NCBI RefSeq assembly: GCF_036373705.1
Contig: NC_089863.1
Span: 21,567,619 to 21,631,618, forward strand
Length of the DNA: 64,000 nucleotides
Direction of reading: 5' to 3'
Origin: Amia ocellicauda
Lineage: Eukaryota > Chordata > Actinopteri > Amiiformes > Amiidae
The notes under the pieces were generated by a model. That model worked only from the letters and a program-made list of their open reading frames with translations, was not told the DNA's origin and ran no database searches. Positions 52,981-63,300 of this stretch are shown here, piece after piece. How positions within the stretch are numbered: position 1 is the stretch's first letter; each line of letters starts with the position of its first letter. The position numbers were made by a program, and so were the translations under genes.

Positions 52981-55900
52981 CTCTGTCTCTGTGTGTCCCT
53001 GTGTCCCTGTGTGAGGTGGATCTCTGGGTGTCTCTGTGTCCCTGTGTGAGGTGGATCTCTGGGTGTCCCTGTGTGAGGTCGATCTCTGAGTGTCTTGGTG
53101 TCCCTGTGTGAGGTGGATCTCTGGGTGTCTCGGTGTCCCTGTGTGAGGTGGATCTCTGGGTGTCCCTGTGTGAGGTCGATCTCTGAGTGTCTTGGTGTCC
53201 CTGTGTGAGGTGGATCTCTGGGTGTCCCTGTGTCCCTGTGTGAGGTGGATCTCTGGGTGTCCCTGTGTCTGGGTGTCCTTGTGTGAGGTGGATCTCTGGG
53301 TGTCTGGGTGTCCTTGTGTGAGGTGGATCTCTGGGTGTCTGGGTGTCCTTGTGTGAGGTGGATCTCTGGGTGTCTCGGTGTCCTTGTGTGAGGTGGATCT
53401 CTGGGTGTCTCGGTGTCCTTGTGTGAGGTGGATCTCTGGGTGTCTCGGTGTCCTTGTGTGAGGTGGATCTCTGGGTGTCTGGGTGTCCCTGTGTGAGGTG
53501 TATCTCTGGGTGTCCCTGTGTCCCTGTGTGAGGTGGATCTCTAGGTGTCTTAGGTGGAGGTGACATGGTCCTGTCCCTGAGAAACGCATCAGCTGAACTT
53601 GTCTTTCTCTGTCTCTCTCTCAGGCAGCTCCAGCAGCAGCAGCAGGCAGACCTGGAGGACTCAGGGAGGGAGGTGCTGGGGTTTGAGGCAGCCGCTCACA
53701 ACACACTGCAGCTCCCCCTGGGCCAGGTCAGCACAGACGCACTGACTGACTGACACACTGACTGACATAGTGACCGATGACGCACTGCCAATGCACAGAC
53801 GCACTGACCCTCTCTCTCTCTCAGGTGCCGGCGGTGACAGCAGCAGGTCCAGAGCACAGTAAACCCCTGGACAAGCCTGACGGGCTGTACCCCCCCGAGA
53901 GAGACCCCCGCTACAGGGATGCCTACACAGGTACACACACCTCTCCGTGGGTACACACACCTCTACACAGGTACACACACCTCTCCGTGGGTACACACAC
54001 CTCTACACAGGTACACACACCTCTCCGTGGGTACACGTCTCTACACAGGTACACACACTGTCTGCACACCTGGGCACTCTGTCTATACACATACACCCCA
54101 GCAAATACTGAACATCTCTCTCTCTCGCTCTCTCTCTCTCTCCAGCAGACCAGTCGAAGGCCCTGCCGCCCAGTTCAGCCCCATCTGCCCCGCAGGTTTA
54201 CCCCCAGGGCAACTACGCTTCAGCCCGGCCTGGCGACCCCTACAGGTACAGGCCTTACCTGTCCCTACCTGTCCCGCCTGTCTCTCTCCTGTCCCACAAC
54301 TGTGTCTCCTGTCTCTCCTCTTCCTTTGGTGCTGTGTCAGCAGTTCTTCTCCACTCTACTGTTGTGTAGTAATTGTGTGCTGGTCTATGACAGGGCGGTA
54401 CAGGGGGCCATGGGGCAGCCGTCCTCCGCGGGGCAGATCCTGGCACACATCTCCCGCCAGGCCGGCAACCCTGGCAACAACCCCGGCATCCCCGGCAACA
54501 GCAGCCAGGGCTCTGTGGGGGTGGGGCCTGGGGCCTGGGCCGGAGCACGAGCCCCTTTCAACACACAGGTTAGTAGAGCGAACACACAACACACACACTG
54601 ACACTTAATGTACTGTGCTCTGACAGTGTGCTGTGCTGTGCTCTGACAGTGTGTTGTGCTGTGCTGTGCTGTGCTGTGCTGTGCTGTGCTCTGCTCTGAC
54701 AGTGCTCTGACAGTGAGCTGTGTGTCCAGCAGGTGGCGTCTCAGTCAGTGAAGGCTCAGTCTCCAGGGTTCGGGCTGCCAGGCTTCCCCGGGGCCCCACC
54801 CACCTTCAACACACTGCCCAGCCCGGCCACCGCCACCACCCCCAGCACCGCCACCTTCCCCACGCTTGGCACCCGGGCCCCTGGCCCCACCGGTTTTGGT
54901 ATGTCTGTGTCTTTCTGTCTCTGTGTGTCCGTCTGTGTCCGTCTCTGTGTGTGTGGCTGTATGTGTCCGTCTCTGTCTGTGTGTGTCCATCTCTGTGTGT
55001 CCATCTGTGTGTGTGTCTTTGTCCGTCTGTGTGTGTGTGTGTGTGTATATCTCTGTCTGTTTGTCTGTGTGTCTCTGTCTTTGTGTGTGTCTGTCTGCGT
55101 GTCTTTGTATCCTGTAGTTTGTCTGCTGCATCAGTGACTTCAATTCTGCATCTGTGGCCCTATGCCTGTTGTGAAACTAAAGCCCTTTCATTCAGACACT
55201 TGTCTAAGTGTCACTCTGCTGTTGTATTTGTTCATACGGACCGTACGGATCAAATTCAGAAGCTTCAAATTCAAATGAGCTTTATTTGCTTGACCAGAGT
55301 GTCATTACATTGTGTTACCAGAGTGTTAAATTACGGCAACATTTCAACACAGAGTAATACAATAAAATCATAATAAAAATAAGGATGTGAAAATACACAC
55401 AAACAAACACGTAATTAAACAATACATAATTCTGAGCAGGATAGCAGGAAGTGTTGTTTGTTGTTTTCCGAATGTTTGGTTTGTATCTTCAGATGCACTT
55501 TAAAATAAGATATCTGCAATTAATTTAGAGATCTTCAAACCATTTCACAATATCTGGACTTCATTTAAAGATATCTGAAATACATTTACCGATATCTGCA
55601 AATGACTTCCTGTATGTTGCCCAAGATTATCACTTCCTGTTCTCTTGTTCATTCCAATTCAAAACGAGCTTTATTGACATGCCAGGTTCAATTGAGGCAA
55701 AGCGCTTACAGGCGCTGTAAAGAAGGAATCCAATCAAATAATGTGATAGAATTGAAAGGGAAAATAAAAGATAACTCTCTCTCTCTTTCTCTCTCTCAGG
55801 GGACGGCTGCCAGCCCGGGGCGCAGTTCTCTTCCCGGCCAGCAGATGGCGTGGCAGTGTGGCCGCAGTGGCAGAACCAGCCGCACACACAGGGCCCCAGC

Positions 55901-56215
55901 GAGACACACCCCCACGCGCAGAGCAGCCAATCGGACATCTTCCCGGCGGTGAGTGAGGGGGCAGGCGGCCAATGAGTGAGATGACAGGGGGAGGGGCTTT
56001 CGCTGTATGTGTCCCTGAGCCACTCTCTCTCTCTCTCTCTCTGTGTCTCTGTGTTTGTGTCTGTGACTCTGTCTCTCTTTCTCTCTCACACTCACTCGCT
56101 CTCTCTCTGTCTCACTGTCCTGCAGGACATGCTGTCCATGCTGGGTGACCAGGCGTCCAACTTCAACAACGATGAATTTGCGGAGCTGCCCATCTTCACC
56201 CCTTTCAATGAGTGA
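45798..56215 (+). CDS. ARNT: Aryl hydrocarbon receptor nuclear translocator (HIF-1beta)
   Basis: Nuclear bHLH-PAS factor and shared partner of AHR, HIF-alpha and SIM proteins. Coding exons: 45798-45816, 47097-47214, 47946-47990, 48455-48502, 48946-48984, 49060-49273, 49468-49681, 49878-49980, 50146-50211, 50295-50380, 50460-50536, 50880-51014, 51985-52059, 52245-52396, 52667-52789, 53624-53726, 53825-53930, 54146-54245, 54394-54568, 54730-54898, 55800-55948, 56126-56215. Lengths sum to 802 codons with consistent phases (801 aa; human 789). Order: short N-terminus (MDSSAS), NLS-like KRRAVPDFDDDE, bHLH ([20 protein letters not shown]), PAS-A, PAS-B, Gln/Pro-rich activation region, and a conserved C-terminus ([23 protein letters not shown], ending FTPFNE). 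ARNT rather than ARNT2 is chosen by this C-terminus and by the SETDB1/CERS2 neighbourhood. Confidence 0.97.
46000..46670. repeat. GTT/GCT-rich minisatellite in ARNT intron 1
   Basis: Units built from TGTTGCAGCTGTCAGTGGTT and TTGTTGTTGTTGCTCTTTCT recur many times, with blocks of about 170 bases repeated (around 46160-46290 and 46320-46450). The 280-codon frame across it reads Cys/Leu/Val repeats and is not a gene. Confidence 0.9.
47390..47870. repeat. Purine-rich repeat (GGATGTGGAGGAGAGGAAGAG)
   Basis: ARNT intron 2 is largely a degenerate G/A repeat with units of about 24-54 bases. Open frames over it are repeat artefacts. Confidence 0.85.
48946..48984 (+). other. ARNT: ARNT micro-exon 5 (39 nt), diverged
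   Basis: It encodes [12 protein letters not shown] plus split Arg codons at both sides. The position matches the small exon that is alternatively spliced in mammalian ARNT (SDDEQSSADKERLAR in human). Both neighbours share phase 2, so skipping gives an in-frame protein. The acidic, CK2-site-like sequence of mammals is mostly lost here. Confidence 0.75.
49060..49273 (+). other. ARNT: ARNT bHLH exon
   Basis: Residues about 90-161. The basic region ([11 protein letters not shown]) contacts the E-box half-site. Helix 1, loop ([14 protein letters not shown]) and helix 2 ([17 protein letters not shown]) are virtually identical to human. Confidence 0.97.
49468..50211 (+). other. ARNT: ARNT PAS-A exons
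   Basis: Three exons (49468-49681, 49878-49980, 50146-50211): [35 protein letters not shown]-type strand, [35 protein letters not shown] and [14 protein letters not shown]. This is the dimerisation PAS repeat. Sequence is strongly conserved to the end of the second exon; the third ([20 protein letters not shown]) is more diverged. Confidence 0.95.
50880..52396 (+). other. ARNT: ARNT PAS-B exons
   Basis: Three exons (50880-51014, 51985-52059, 52245-52396): [65 protein letters not shown] and [24 protein letters not shown] binds the HIF-2alpha PAS-B and coiled-coil coactivators in the known protein. The exon ends at a GTGGGT donor after NVK. Confidence 0.95.
51015..51560. repeat. Long polypurine tract in ARNT intron 12
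   Basis: About 545 bases consisting nearly exclusively of G and A (GGGGAGAGGGAAAGG type units). Frames such as 51038-51616 are artefacts. It is the longest polypurine tract in the window. Confidence 0.95.
52911..52980. repeat. (CT)n microsatellite in ARNT intron 15
   Basis: A nearly pure CT run of about 65 bases, passing into TGTCTCTGTGTGTCC and then the 30-base minisatellite. Confidence 0.95.
53003..53560. repeat. 30-base minisatellite (GTGTGAGGTGGATCTCTGGG)
   Basis: About 18 units of GTCCCTGTGTGAGGTGGATC and TCTGGGTGTC with small variants (CTTG or CCTG; GTCGATC or GTGGATC). A set of minus-strand frames reads [15 protein letters not shown]-type repeats over it, which is purely repeat-derived. 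Confidence 0.95.
53928..54060. repeat. 40-base tandem repeat including the ARNT exon 17 donor
   Basis: The unit CTCTACACAGGTACACACAC plus CTCTCCGTGGGTACACACAC is repeated. The authentic exon 17 donor (TACACAG with GTACAC at 53931) is one member, and identical donor-like copies follow at 53971, 54011 and 54049. Confidence 0.85.
55264..55700. repeat. Two copies of the TTTATTG dispersed repeat in ARNT intron 20
   Basis: TTCAAATTCAAATGAGCTTT (55264) and TTCCAATTCAAAACGAGCTT (55651) begin two tandemly placed copies of the same family as at 6985, 7453 and 26391. Between them lies a block with repeated AGATATCTG motifs (55508-55600). Confidence 0.7.
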
Positions 56216-56401
56216 ACGAGGGATGACCCCTCCACAAACCTCTGCAATCCCCACCCTCCTGCTCATCCCCTCCTCTTTCTCTCTCTCTCTCAGCATAGTT
56301 CTCCCCAGTATGTCTGTGTGTTTATTAGCAGGTGTGTTGTAAATGTGACTGTGTGTGTCTCTGTGAGAGACTGTGTGTGTGTGTGTGTTTCTCTGTGAGA
56401 G

Positions 56402-56432
<31 letters not shown>

Positions 56433-57735
56433 CTCTGTGAGAGACAGTATGTGTGTGTGGTCCAGGTACACAGTGTTAACTTCTCAGTGTTTGGAGAGAT
56501 GAAACAACAGCAAAGAGGAGAGAAAGAGAGAGAAAGAGTGGGGTGCAGAGAGAGGTGGGTAGGAGAGGAATGGAAGGATGGATGGAGGGATGGTGTCAGT
56601 AAGGTCAGCGTGGTTCTGATGAGCAATGAGGGCACTGACTGTTAGTGCAGCCGACTGTCTTGTCAGCAGAGGGACACATTGACCGGGCTCTGGGACTCTG
56701 GGGCTCTGGGTTCTGGGCACTCTGGGACTCTGGGCTCCACTCAAGGACGATGTTTTAATACGAGACGGAAAACATCAACCATGAGAAATTCTCTTATTTT
56801 TCTTTTGTGTTAAAATGTTACAATCATTATGTATTTTTATTTTTCTTGCAATCACCTTCAGACTCAGAGGAAGCTGAGAGGGAGAGGGAGAGGGGTTGAG
56901 AGGGAGAGAGGCTGAGAGGTAGAGGGAGAGGGAGAGGAGCTGAGAGGGAGAGGAGCTGACGCACTGTGTAGCTTTGATTCTTTATCTGTATGCGTCTGTA
57001 AATATGTTCCTGCAGCTGAGAGAGGAGGTGGAACTGTCCAGCTCTCCTTCATCATCATCATCATGGTTTGTGTATTGATCTTTTCTCTTCAGTACTTGTA
57101 ACACAAGAGCGAGGTTTGCATCCAGTTGTTTGTCTTGAGACTTCACTAACCATAGCGGCACATGCTCTTCAGCAGTGTTCGGTAGTGAAGCAGGGACTGC
57201 AGAGACACAGTCCAGTCCAGTCCAGCAGGGTCTCAGCCCTGGTCCTGCAGAGACACAGTCCAGTCCAGTTGAGCTGTGGTGTTTATTTCCAGGGGCCGGG
57301 CCGGGCTGTTTGGGCCTCTGGGTTATACGGACTGTGTTTAGCAATACTGTAGGAGCCACGGGGCCCCGTGTCTGTGTGGGTCTGGCTCCTCTCAGCCCTG
57401 AGCTGCGGCTGAAACAGGGTTTAATTTCATGTGGTATTATTGTTATTGTTACTATTATTATTTTTAAATGTAAGGTATTCATTTTGGGGGGATGAGGGTC
57501 TGTGTGTTTTTTATTCTCCACCCAGGTTACAATCATGTGATATATACCGTATAAATATATATAGAAATATATATGAAAAAGGAGGATGGAAAGTAAGTGT
57601 AAAGAAAAAAAAAAGCCTTTTTTTATCTGTTTTTGTAAACTGTTGTAAAGTAAAGCAATACGTTGTGGTTGAAGTGTTCGCCTCAGCATCTCCTGTCTTT
57701 CCTTTGGAGTTTTAAAAGGAAAAAAATACAATAAT
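56216..57735 (+). other. ARNT: ARNT 3' UTR (probable)
   Basis: No coding signal. It has GT tracts (56365-56455), a GA-rich patch, and two copies of a CTGCAGAGACACAGTCCAGT repeat (57195 and 57245). An AATACA near 57725, followed by GCGTGTCTCTGTT, is a possible end signal. No AATAAA was seen in a convincing position. Confidence 0.4.
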
Positions 57736-59186
57736 ACTGTTTTTACTGTAAACCTGCGTGTCTCTGTTATTGACCCCCGTCTATTGCACATCTATTCAGT
57801 TCCATACCAGGGTAAACATTCTCCCAAATGTTCTGCTTTAAATTCTAGTTATTATTAACAGTTAGACAAAGTATTTTCATGTAGTATGCATTGTAGTTAT
57901 GATGATGATGTGATTAAGATGGTAGGGATCCACACGCAGATGAGTGTGCTCAAGTCCGGATAAACCCAACAGGCTACAGGGGCTGCAGCCCAGGGCCCCG
58001 GCCACTAGAGGGCTCGGCGAGCACGGTTGACAATGGAAAAATTGTTAAAGGGGAACTCCACCGAAAATACATATGTTTTCAGGTTATTCTATAAGTAGAA
58101 ACATATTCTGTGCAGTGAGTTTTTTATGTCCAGCTCCTTCTATGTACCAGAAATCAGAGATGGAAAAATGTGCCGTGACGTCACGGATGTACTAACTGGA
58201 GCTGCTGCTGGGAGTCAATGGGGGAAATCAGACAATCATTAAAACAACATTTTTTGCATGTTTGATTGCCCCATCACGCTATTTTCCGAAAGATCCATCG
58301 GTGTGTGGTCCTAAAAGGTTTTTTCCACCACCCAGAACTATTACTATTATTTTATATGATTATTTTATCGCTCACCCTGGTGATTAAAAACGCTCTTTGC
58401 TTCTGTCAGGAAAATAGAACCAAAGAGGTTGTTTTTTCCGACAACAATATGGATTAGGAATCCAGAGTTGAGGAAGAAAATACAGGGTATATATATATAG
58501 TTTATTGACTACAAAGGGGAAATTTAAAACGATATGAGTGTGTGTGTTATAGGTGACGGTTATACGGTTTTAATAAGAAAAGTAACCTAAATTACCATAT
58601 CAATAGAAAAAGTAAGTTTAAAATAAATTTTAACACGAAAATATTGTTACATAATAGTCTATAATATTACATAAATAATATACTTTAGTTAAACTTGACA
58701 TCTGAAGATATTTAACCGACTGACTATGGACTTAATAACCATAAATAGTATTAATTATAGTGATAATAATATAATGACACTTTTTTTTTTTTACAGCATT
58801 ACTCAAATTTATTTTGTTTTAAACATGGTATCTATTTCACTTTTGAATACTGTTTAGTTTCTTGTAGAGCTGTCTGATGTATTGAGCATTTTCTTCATTA
58901 CCAATTGTAAAACAAACTCAAATATAGCAGATTAAGATTAGTCATATTTGACCAATCTATTTGAATAAAGTTATGCCGTAATCACGTGGGCCCACCTCAG
59001 TCACGACTCTTCTCGTTGTGATGCAGCTCTTCTGTCACAATAAGGTGAGGCACCTGTCCGCAGCCGAGCAGGGCGCCCCAGCGTCTGATTGGCTGAGTTG
59101 GCCCCTGTGAGGCCCCGCCGCCCGCCCGGCTCTGCGCTCTGCTCTCTGTTCATCTGGTGTTGTTTTTGCCCCTGCAGCTGGCGGCC
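57736..59186. other. Intergenic DNA between ARNT and the Ig-receptor gene
   Basis: A/T-rich, with no exon. A segment beginning TTAAAGGGGAACTCCACCGA (58045) looks like a DNA-transposon end, but no partner end was found. CACGTG (58984) and a CpG-richer patch (59000-59180) just upstream of the ATG may be the receptor promoter. Confidence 0.5.
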
Positions 59187-59889
59187 ATGAGCGCCCCCCC
59201 CGCACTGGCGCTCCTGCTCCTCGGCATAGCAGCCCGTGAGTTCACCTGCACTGCTCTTATTGTTGTTATTATTATTATTATTATTATTATAACAATACCA
59301 TAACATGACTGTAGTTCTTCTTCTTGTTGTTCTTGTTTGTTCTTAATTTTATTTATGCTACTTTCATTTACGCTGCTTATCGGTCTCATCAAAGGCAATC
59401 CGCTGTACTAAGTTCTTGATGTTTGCTGATTCAGCACAGAACGTATTATATTTTAAAATGCGATTGTATAATAAAAACCATGATTATATATAAGTAATAA
59501 CACAAATATTAATGATGTGTTATGTATGTGTTATCCAAAGCCACCTACCTATCAACTGAGACATTATACTGGTTGGACAAAAACGTGTAGAAGTTGAAAC
59601 AATCAATAGTTCTTTATCAGTAATAATTTAGTAGGAAGCCGTATAATCAGCAGCAGTATAATTAAGGTTGTTTAATACTATTAATAATCAATATAATAAT
59701 AATACAAGTACAGTATAATAATAACACTATTTTACAATATGCATGTACATTTTATATATTTATATTTATACAATATTTACTTTATTGTAACGCTTGGTTG
59801 TCCGCCGCATCTGAAGACTATATATGCCAACGATTCCAGTTAAAATGCCTTTCGAAAATGTCCTCATTATGTATACATATATAATGTAT

Positions 59890-59939
<50 letters not shown>

Positions 59940-60259
59940 TAATTCATTGTCAGATCCATAAATCCAAAATTGCATAGCCTATAATCGGCTGAAACAATTA
60001 TGAAATGTCATAATATATTATTTTTATTATTGTATTATATATAAGTATTGTTCCTGAAAAAATAATCGTGGTAATGCTGTAATTTAGTATGCCTAATCAT
60101 GATCAACAATGCAGACAATTATTCTACAGTTTGTCTATTTTAATTTGACAAATCACAAAATGACACGGCTCTTCTCCCTAGTTCAAAACAGGCGAAAATG
60201 GGATTGAGTGTAAAATTAAACCACTTAATAACGATTTATTACACTATAAAATATGTTTG

Positions 60260-60314
<55 letters not shown>

Positions 60315-63300
60315 GATCTGTGCAAATCCACATTATTGTTTTATTGTTCCGGGTGGAGTTTGTATTAATTAATTACCTAATTGCCTTGATTTGTTTTAAA
60401 CACGTTATATATAACGTTGCATTAAAAATAAATTAGTTATGAGCATTTTGAAAAAAAACAACGCTAAATCGAGCTGGATATAGGAATGCCACAATAATTG
60501 AAATATAAATCTGAAATCGCCGGCGGCTTGAAAATAATGTGGCAGAGAAATGAGCTACGAAATGAAAGAAATTAAAACATGGAATCTTCTGTCCTTTCTT
60601 TTTGTTCTTCTTTCTCTGGATATTCCTCTTTTCTTTTCACTCATCGTTTTATTTGTAATCTTAATCCTATTTTTAATTATGCATTTGTTGAATTTGAGTG
60701 TATTTTTAACATTTGTTTCGTTTCCCTTTGTATTAATGTATTGTATGTTATTTATCCTGCATTATTTATCCACTGTACTGCATTGTGCCACTGTCTCCCG
60801 TCTCGCCCGCAGGCGCAGTGTGCGGTTCGGCGGACCCGGTGCCGCTCGTTTTCGGGGCTGTCGGCGAGAATACAACGCTGTCCTGTCTGCTAGACTCGGT
60901 GCCCTCCTCCTTCTCTCACGTCAGCTGGTACCGACAGGACGCCGGGGGTCGTGTGGAGCTCCTGGCATATTTCAGCACGTATGCACTCGCGTACGGCCGG
61001 TACTCGGCGACGCTCTCTCCGGACAACAGGAACATGACCCTGACCATGTCCAACCTGAGCCTCAGCGACTCCGGCCACTATTTCTGTGTCGTGCGTGCTG
61101 CTCTCCAGTTCTACCCCGGGAGCGCCTCCGCGCTGGTCGTGACAGGTGAGGAAAGCGTCTAAACCCGGTCCCAGAAGTTTGGGGTCGCTGGGATTTTATT
61201 TTCATGTTTTTATTTGTCAGTGAGTGTGTCAATGTGTCAGTGTGTCAGGCAGTCAGTCATTGTATCAGTGTGTTAGTCTGTCCGTCAGTCAGTGTGTCAG
61301 TCTGTCTGTGTGTCAGTCAGTGTGTCAGGCAGTCAGTCAGTGTATCAGTGTCGTCTAAACCCGGTCCCAGAAGTTTGGGGTCGCTGGGATTTTATTTTCA
61401 TGTTTTTATTTGTCAGTGAGTGTGTCAATGTGTCAGTGTGTCAGGCAGTCAGTCATTGTATCAGTGTGTTAGTCTGTCCGTCAGTCAGTGTGTCAGTCTG
61501 TCTGTGTGTCAGTCAGTGTGTCAGGCAGTCAGTCAGTGTATCAGTGTCGTCTAAACCCGGTCCCAGAAGTTTGGGGTCGCTGGGATTTTATTTTCATGTT
61601 TTTATTTGTCAGTGAGTGTGTCAATGTGTCAGTGTGTCAGGCAGTCAGTCATTGTATCAGTGTGTTAGTCTGTCCGTCAGTCAGTGTGTCAGTCTGTCTG
61701 TGTGTCAGTCAGTGTGTCAGGCAGTCAGTCAGTGTATCAGTGTGTCAGTCCGTCCATCAGTGTGTCAATCTATCAGTGTGTCAGGCAGTCAGTGTGTCAG
61801 GCAGTCTATCAGTGTATCAGTGTCGTCTAAACCCGGTCCCAGAAGTTTGGGGTCGCTGGGATTTTATTTTCATGTTTTTATTTGTCAGTGAGTGTGTCAG
61901 TCTGTCTGTGTGTCAGGCAGTCAGTCAGTGTGTCAGACAGTCTGTGTGTCAGACAGTCAGTCTGTGTGTCAGACAGTCAGTCAGTGTATCAGTGTGTCAA
62001 TCTATCAGTGTGTCAGGCAGTCAGTGTGTCAGTGTGTCAGTGCATCAGTCAGTAAGTCAGTGTGTCAGACAGTCTGTGTGTCAGACAGTAAGTCAGTGTG
62101 TCAGTCCGTCCGTCAGTGTGTCAGGCAGTCTGTCAGTGTGTCAGTCAGTCAGTGCATCAGTCAGTGTGTCTGGCAGTCTATCAGTGTATCAGTGTGTCAG
62201 TCTGTCAGTCTGTCAGTCTCTCAGTCTCTCAGTCAGTTAGTGTGTCAGTCTGTCTGTGTGTCAGTTAGTCAGTGTGTCAGTCAGGGAATATGTTTTCCTC
62301 TATAAAATCCTGTGAATGAAGTTAACGTGAATGTGTGTCAGATCCACAGAGGGCGCCGCGCCTGGAGCTGTTTTCTGTGCAGGAGGAGGAGGAAGAGAGC
62401 AGGATGGTGCTGCTGTGTGAGGTGCGAGGCTGGGGGGGGGCAGGCTGGGAGCCCCCTGTCTGGAGCCTGCGGGACCCCAAGGGAGTGGAGAAGGAGGAGG
62501 TGGGGGAGTGGGGGTGGTCATTTGACTCGGACAACGAGTTCACCCTCTCCTCTCTCTGGGAACAGCGAGGCCCCGCCCCCTTCGCTTGCCTGATTCACCG
62601 AACCAACGGCACTGTAGTCCAGGCAGCGCTGGAGAGCCCAGACCGTCTGCAGGGTAACGACAGCTGCCAGCACACACACTCTGTCCCTGTCCCTCTGTCT
62701 CTGTCTCTGTCTCTGTCTCTGTCTCTGTCACAATTCTAATTCAGAATTCAGAAAGGATTCACAGATCCCATCCCTCACTCAGTGTGTTGTTGTGGCAGGC
62801 ATGTGCCTGCTGTTGCTGTCCCTGGGCGTCTTGGCTGTGGTTCTGCTGGCTCTGGCTCTGGCAGCTCTGTGCCACCGGAGACGACTGGTCCGAAAAGCAG
62901 CAGGTCTGGCCCACATTAACCAGCATCATTTAATGAGGATTGGAAGTAGAATAAGAATTGATTAACAGACAGACACACTGACTGACTGACAGACACACTG
63001 ACAGACACACTGACTGACTGACTGACTGACTGACTTACACACTGACTGTCTGTCTGTCTATTTCTGCTCAGTGTGTAATGGTAGTTTTCTCTGGTTGTGT
63101 TACAGACCCCAGTGGACACAGGGAACACCCAGCCCCCCCCTCACGCCACACCACCCCCCCCAAGCGCTCAGTGCAGCACAGTGCGGTAAGAAACCAACAC
63201 ACTGACACACTGACACACACACTTACACAATGATGCACAGACAGTGGGTTCAATCCCAGGTGAGGGACACTGCTGCTGTACAAACCCTGCTATATGAATG

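Larger units (their letters stand above)
52667..56215 (+). other. ARNT: ARNT C-terminal activation-domain exons
   Basis: Eight exons. They encode a Ser/Pro-rich start, a Gln run ([14 protein letters not shown]), [43 protein letters not shown], a Gly/Asn-rich insert, [28 protein letters not shown] and the C-terminal DMLSMLGDQ block. Order and landmarks match human ARNT; the spacers do not. The last 30 residues are the most conserved part. Confidence 0.9.
59236..60812. other. Intron 1 of the Ig-receptor gene
   Basis: A/T-rich, with an ATT run (59265-59290), an AT microsatellite (59896-59930) and an AAT microsatellite (60263-60312). No exon supported. The frame at 60550-60810 is read-through into the V exon with no start support. 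Confidence 0.7.

Noticed and set aside
53003-53560. Regularly spaced repeats resembling a CRISPR array
   Set aside because: The units are contiguous, have no unique spacers, and lie in a vertebrate intron.
52765-53589. A 274-aa minus-strand frame with [15 protein letters not shown] repeats
   Set aside because: It is an artefact of the 30-base minisatellite in ARNT intron 15, and other frames are also open.
58045-58260. Possible piggyBac-type element starting at TTAAAGGGGAAC
   Set aside because: No matching inverted end or TTAA at the other side was found. The similarity is suggestive only.
60550-60810. Extended N-terminus of the Ig receptor with long hydrophobic stretches
   Set aside because: A/T-rich read-through without splice support. 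Exon 59187-59235 supplies a signal peptide in the right phase.
61488-62240. A 250-aa frame rich in SVSVCQSV
   Set aside because: It lies on the 196-base and GTCAGT repeats in the Ig-gene intron.
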